Below are positions 61,405-64,000 of a stretch of 64,000 bases of DNA, one piece after another; the stretch's first letter is position 1; every line of letters starts with the position of its first letter. The stretch lies in NCBI GenBank assembly GCA_033763695.1, contig JANRKB010000013.1:3321-67320 (forward strand). Direction: 5' to 3'. Made by a program: the position numbers and the translations under genes. The DNA comes from JANRKB01 sp033763695. GTDB taxonomy: Bacteria; Planctomycetota; Phycisphaerae; Phycisphaerales; UBA1924. The notes beneath the pieces were generated by a model. The model saw only the letters and a program-made list of their open reading frames with translations. It ran no database searches and was not told where the DNA came from.

Positions 61405-62163
61405 ATGCCCCAACTCGGCGTCAACATCGACCATGTCGCCACCGTCCGCCAGGCCCGCCGCGGCGACGAGCCCGATCCGGTGCGTGCGGCACACGAAGCC
61501 GAACTCGGTGGAGCCGACGGCATCACCGTGCACCTGCGCGAAGATCGCCGGCACATCCAGGATCGCGACGTGCGCCTGCTGCGCGAACTGGTGAAGGTGA
61601 AGTTCAACCTTGAGATGGCGGCCACCGACGAGATGGTGCGCATCGCGCGCGATCTCAAGCCCCACACGGCGATGCTCGTGCCCGAAGGCCGCCAGGAGAT
61701 CACGACCGAGGGCGGGCTGAATGTCGCGGCGGACTTGCCGCGCCTGAGCACCATCGTGCAAACGCTCAAGCGGGAAGGCATCATCGTCTCGGCGTTCATC
61801 GAGCCATCGCTCGAACAGGTCGAGGCATGCCACGCCGCCGGCTTTGATGTCTGCGAGGTCCACACCGGGCCGTACGCGCATGCATTCGCGGGCGCGGGCG
61901 GCGACTTCCGGCGCGGCCAACTGAAGCACGAGTTGCAGCGCGTTCTCGCCGCGGGCGAGGCGATCCGCGATCGCGGCATGCGGTTCAACGCCGGGCACGC
62001 ACTGAACTACCACAACGTCACGCCCATCGCATCACTGCCGGGCGTTGAAGAACTGCACATCGGCCACGCGATCGTGAGCCGCGCGATCTACATCGGGCTG
62101 CGCGACGCCGTGCGCGAGATGAAGGCGCTGCTCACGCAGGCCGAGTACGGCACGCTCGCGTAA
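61405..62163 (+). CDS. pdxJ: Pyridoxine 5'-phosphate synthase
   Basis: A 252-residue TIM-barrel enzyme joining 1-deoxyxylulose-5-phosphate and 3-amino-2-oxopropyl phosphate to pyridoxine phosphate in vitamin B6 synthesis. Signature: LGVNIDHVATVRQAR at the N-terminus, ITVHLREDRRHI, FNLEMAATDEM, VPEGRQEITTEGGLN, and the end GHAIVSRAIYIGL. No pdxA is nearby. ATG 61405 starts at the conserved part, with no clear ribosome site. Confidence 0.96.
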   Translation: MPQLGVNIDHVATVRQARRGDEPDPVRAAHEAELGGADGITVHLREDRRHIQDRDVRLLRELVKVKFNLEMAATDEMVRIARDLKPHTAMLVPEGRQEITTEGGLNVAADLPRLSTIVQTLKREGIIVSAFIEPSLEQVEACHAAGFDVCEVHTGPYAHAFAGAGGDFRRGQLKHELQRVLAAGEAIRDRGMRFNAGHALNYHNVTPIASLPGVEELHIGHAIVSRAIYIGLRDAVREMKALLTQAEYGTLA

Positions 62164-62173
62164 TCGCAACCAG

Positions 62174-63553
62174 TTACTTGGTCTGCGTTGCCTTTGAGTC
62201 GATCGTGGGCATGCCGCTCTTTTGCTTGGTGATGTACTCGCTCTCAGCCTTGCGGCGTGCCAGCACGCCCGGGTCGTTCGCCAGCACGCGATCGATCGCG
62301 GCCTTGAAGCCCGAACCCCACTGACCGCCCCACCAGCGGGCCTTGCCGTCCGACGTCACGACGACGGCGCGCGGACCCGGATCCAGGTCTTCCTGGTTGG
62401 AGTTGTTGTCGAAGATCGACTTGATGATCTGGCCGTCGAGATCGACGATCTGGAAGTGCTGGAGCGAACGCTTCTCGCGGAAGCGGTTCATGATCTCGTC
62501 GCCCTCGGTCTGCGACAGGCGGCGGAGCTTCACGTCCGCCACGCGCAGCTTGTCGAACTCTTCGCTGCTGGTCAACACACCGACAACCACGAGGTCACGC
62601 GGCCACTGCTTCTGCAGCAGTTCGAGCTCGGCCATCGGCTTCTCGTAGGTGATGAGCAGGTCGGGGTGCCAGAAGTACACGATGTACGCGCGTCCATCGG
62701 TTGCGGGCTTGTAGGGCGACCACTTCGCGCTGCCCAGCGGGATGTCTTTGGGCTCCATCGGCGTCGCCTTGTCGTCCGGGTTGCTCGGCTTCTGCAGCAT
62801 CTTGGGCAGGTTCGCCTTGCCGTACGCGTCCGCCGCGGGCTTGTCGAAGGGCAGTTCGGGCAGCGTGGTCAGGTTGACCTCGTTGTTGACGCCGCTGGTG
62901 CGCCGACGCTCGGCCTCGAACTTCGCCTTGGCGTTGCGGATGCGCTCGGGCAGCGATGCGGCGTCTTCCTTGGTCTCTGCAATCAGCCCCTTCACCGCGT
63001 CCTCGACGCTTTCATTCACGATGTCGGCAAAGCGCAGAGCGCCGCTGCGATCGATGAGATAGAAGTCAGGATCGGCGTCGACGTCCAGCGCCTTGCGAAA
63101 CTTGTCGCCGCTGTCGTGCGCGAGCAGGAACGTGGATCCTTCGGGCGCCTTGGGCTTCTTGGCCTCGGCCCAGCCCTGATCGGCGTGCACGGCAACGACG
63201 ATCAACCCGTCCTTGCCATACTTCTCCGCCATCTTGCGCGCCATGTTGAGGCCCCGCACCGCTGGGGCGTACCAATCGGCCCACGTTACGATGAGAACGA
63301 TTTTGCCTTCGGTCGCGCTCTTGCTCACGGCGGCGCCGTTCGTCCAGTCCGTCAGCGTCGCCCACACATCCGTCGGGAACGCCTGCAACTCGCGCCGCGT
63401 CAGCGACTCCAGCCGCACGCCGGAGCTCTCGCGAACGGGGTTGAGGATCTTGAGGCCGTAGAGGTCCGTGGTCTGAGCGCTGGCAACGGAGACAAATGAG
63501 CCGGCGCACGCCGCCAGAGCCACGAGGGTCGTGAGACGCAAGGACTTCGACAT
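62174..63553 (-). CDS. Secreted double thioredoxin-fold protein without cysteines
   Basis: A 459-residue exported protein (signal MSKSLRLTTLVALAACAGSF, cut near ASAQ). Residues about 80-200 follow a TlpA/thioredoxin-like pattern (IVLIVTWADWYAPAVRGLNM), but the active-site CxxC has become Tyr95-Ala-Pro-Ala98. A second thioredoxin-like region begins near residue 285 (AYIVYFWHPDLLITYEKP) and also lacks Cys. GGAGG lies seven bases before ATG 63553. Redox catalysis is therefore unlikely; a binding or scaffold role is inferred. Confidence 0.82.
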   Translation of the reverse strand: MSKSLRLTTLVALAACAGSFVSVASAQTTDLYGLKILNPVRESSGVRLESLTRRELQAFPTDVWATLTDWTNGAAVSKSATEGKIVLIVTWADWYAPAVRGLNMARKMAEKYGKDGLIVVAVHADQGWAEAKKPKAPEGSTFLLAHDSGDKFRKALDVDADPDFYLIDRSGALRFADIVNESVEDAVKGLIAETKEDAASLPERIRNAKAKFEAERRRTSGVNNEVNLTTLPELPFDKPAADAYGKANLPKMLQKPSNPDDKATPMEPKDIPLGSAKWSPYKPATDGRAYIVYFWHPDLLITYEKPMAELELLQKQWPRDLVVVGVLTSSEEFDKLRVADVKLRRLSQTEGDEIMNRFREKRSLQHFQIVDLDGQIIKSIFDNNSNQEDLDPGPRAVVVTSDGKARWWGGQWGSGFKAAIDRVLANDPGVLARRKAESEYITKQKSGMPTIDSKATQTK

Positions 63554-63669
63554 CGGAGAACCTCCGGGAGAGAACCCGTCGAGCGACGGGGATCACGAAC
63601 AGTACGCGACCGCGGGCGGGGTGTTCGTGCCCGAGCCGCGGTACACTGACCGTTCTTCAAGGATACCCG

Positions 63670-64000
63670 ATGGCAGGTTTCAACCCCGCACGATTCACGC
63701 GTTCACTCTGGCATTACGCCCTGCTGGGGGGCTGTGTTGCCCTGCTGCTGGCGCTCTTGGTCTATCCCATGCTGCTGACCATCGGGGTCGGGTTTCTTTC
63801 GGATCCGACAGATTCCAAGTCGGGGTTCACCATTCGCCACGTCGCCGGGATCTTCTCCGACCCGACGCTTGTCGCTGGCCTGCTCAACTCGCTGAAGATC
63901 GCCGCCGGCACCACCACACTCGCGATCATCCTCGCGCTGCCGCTGGCGGTGAGCGCGGCCCTCGTCCGCTTCCCCGGCCAGGCGTTCTTCACCGCCTGCG
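63670..64000 (+). CDS. ABC transporter permease, truncated by window end
   Basis: The first 110 residues of an inner-membrane permease. AAGGA lies 6 nt before ATG 63670. Membrane helix 1 (YALLGGCVALLLALLVYPML) is followed by SLKIAAGTTTLAIILALPLAV, the opening of a binding-protein-dependent transport domain (BPD_transp_1) of the iron(III)/thiamine or sulfate type. The gene continues beyond 64000; the substrate is unknown. Confidence 0.8.
   Translation, partial: MAGFNPARFTRSLWHYALLGGCVALLLALLVYPMLLTIGVGFLSDPTDSKSGFTIRHVAGIFSDPTLVAGLLNSLKIAAGTTTLAIILALPLAVSAALVRFPGQAFFTAC

Noticed and set aside
1..64000. CRISPR arrays, phage genes and IS elements
   Set aside because: No regularly spaced direct repeats, integrases, capsid genes or transposases were seen anywhere in the window.

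Overview
The window is high-GC bacterial DNA with short intergenic gaps and many GTG or TTG starts. Four secreted proteins end in a PEP-CTERM-like tail (a 'PTPGSLALLG'-type motif, a hydrophobic stretch, then Arg residues). Together with an exosortase, several membrane Ser/Thr kinases, ECF-type sigma factors and a prepilin-like N-terminus followed by an H-X9-G-like C-terminal motif, this points to a planctomycete, most likely class Phycisphaerae. That placement is inference from gene content; no rRNA or tRNA gene was recognised.

Layout. 0.2-16 kb: quinone reductase, secreted and lipoproteins, acyl carrier protein, a DUF1444 protein, a metallophosphoesterase, an ECF sigma-membrane kinase operon (8-11.7 kb), and an amidohydrolase-flavin prenyltransferase pair. 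16.5-22.4 kb: lone flgM, purM divergent from metK, a second sigma/anti-sigma-like pair, a prepilin-like protein. 22.5-35.4 kb: a six-gene minus-strand block for exopolysaccharide synthesis and exosortase sorting (polyprenyl-phosphate sugar-1-phosphate transferase, nucleotide-sugar epimerase, Wzz/BY-kinase, 1571-residue TPR protein, exosortase-EpsI fusion, lipoprotein). 35.7-43 kb: PEP-CTERM protein, SpoIIE-type phosphatase, HicAB, lipA, and a Wza-like export lipoprotein that completes the polysaccharide theme. 43-53 kb: hydrolases, a large PEP-CTERM beta-repeat protein, a kinase with a long C-terminal helical region, rnpA-yidD, and a flavin halogenase-like oxidoreductase. 53-64 kb: glyS, small enzymes, parA, dnaA, a thioester-type PEP-CTERM protein, an ECF sigma factor, pdxJ, a secreted thioredoxin-fold protein without cysteines, and a truncated ABC permease.

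How it fits together. The 22-35 kb block, the 40-42 kb exporter and the four scattered PEP-CTERM proteins read as one surface system: sugar-lipid assembly, chain-length control, export, and anchoring of secreted proteins by the exosortase. rnpA-yidD, parA and dnaA within about 9 kb suggest proximity to the replication origin, although no DnaA-box cluster was seen.

Most unusual points: a BY-kinase-like domain with Ser in place of the Walker A lysine; an inverted-repeat element inserted in frame in lipA with a related copy at 55.1 kb; a PEP-CTERM protein with Cys and Gln positioned as in thioester adhesins; a thioredoxin-fold secreted protein in which CxxC has become YxxA; and strong hairpins just ahead of the exosortase gene.
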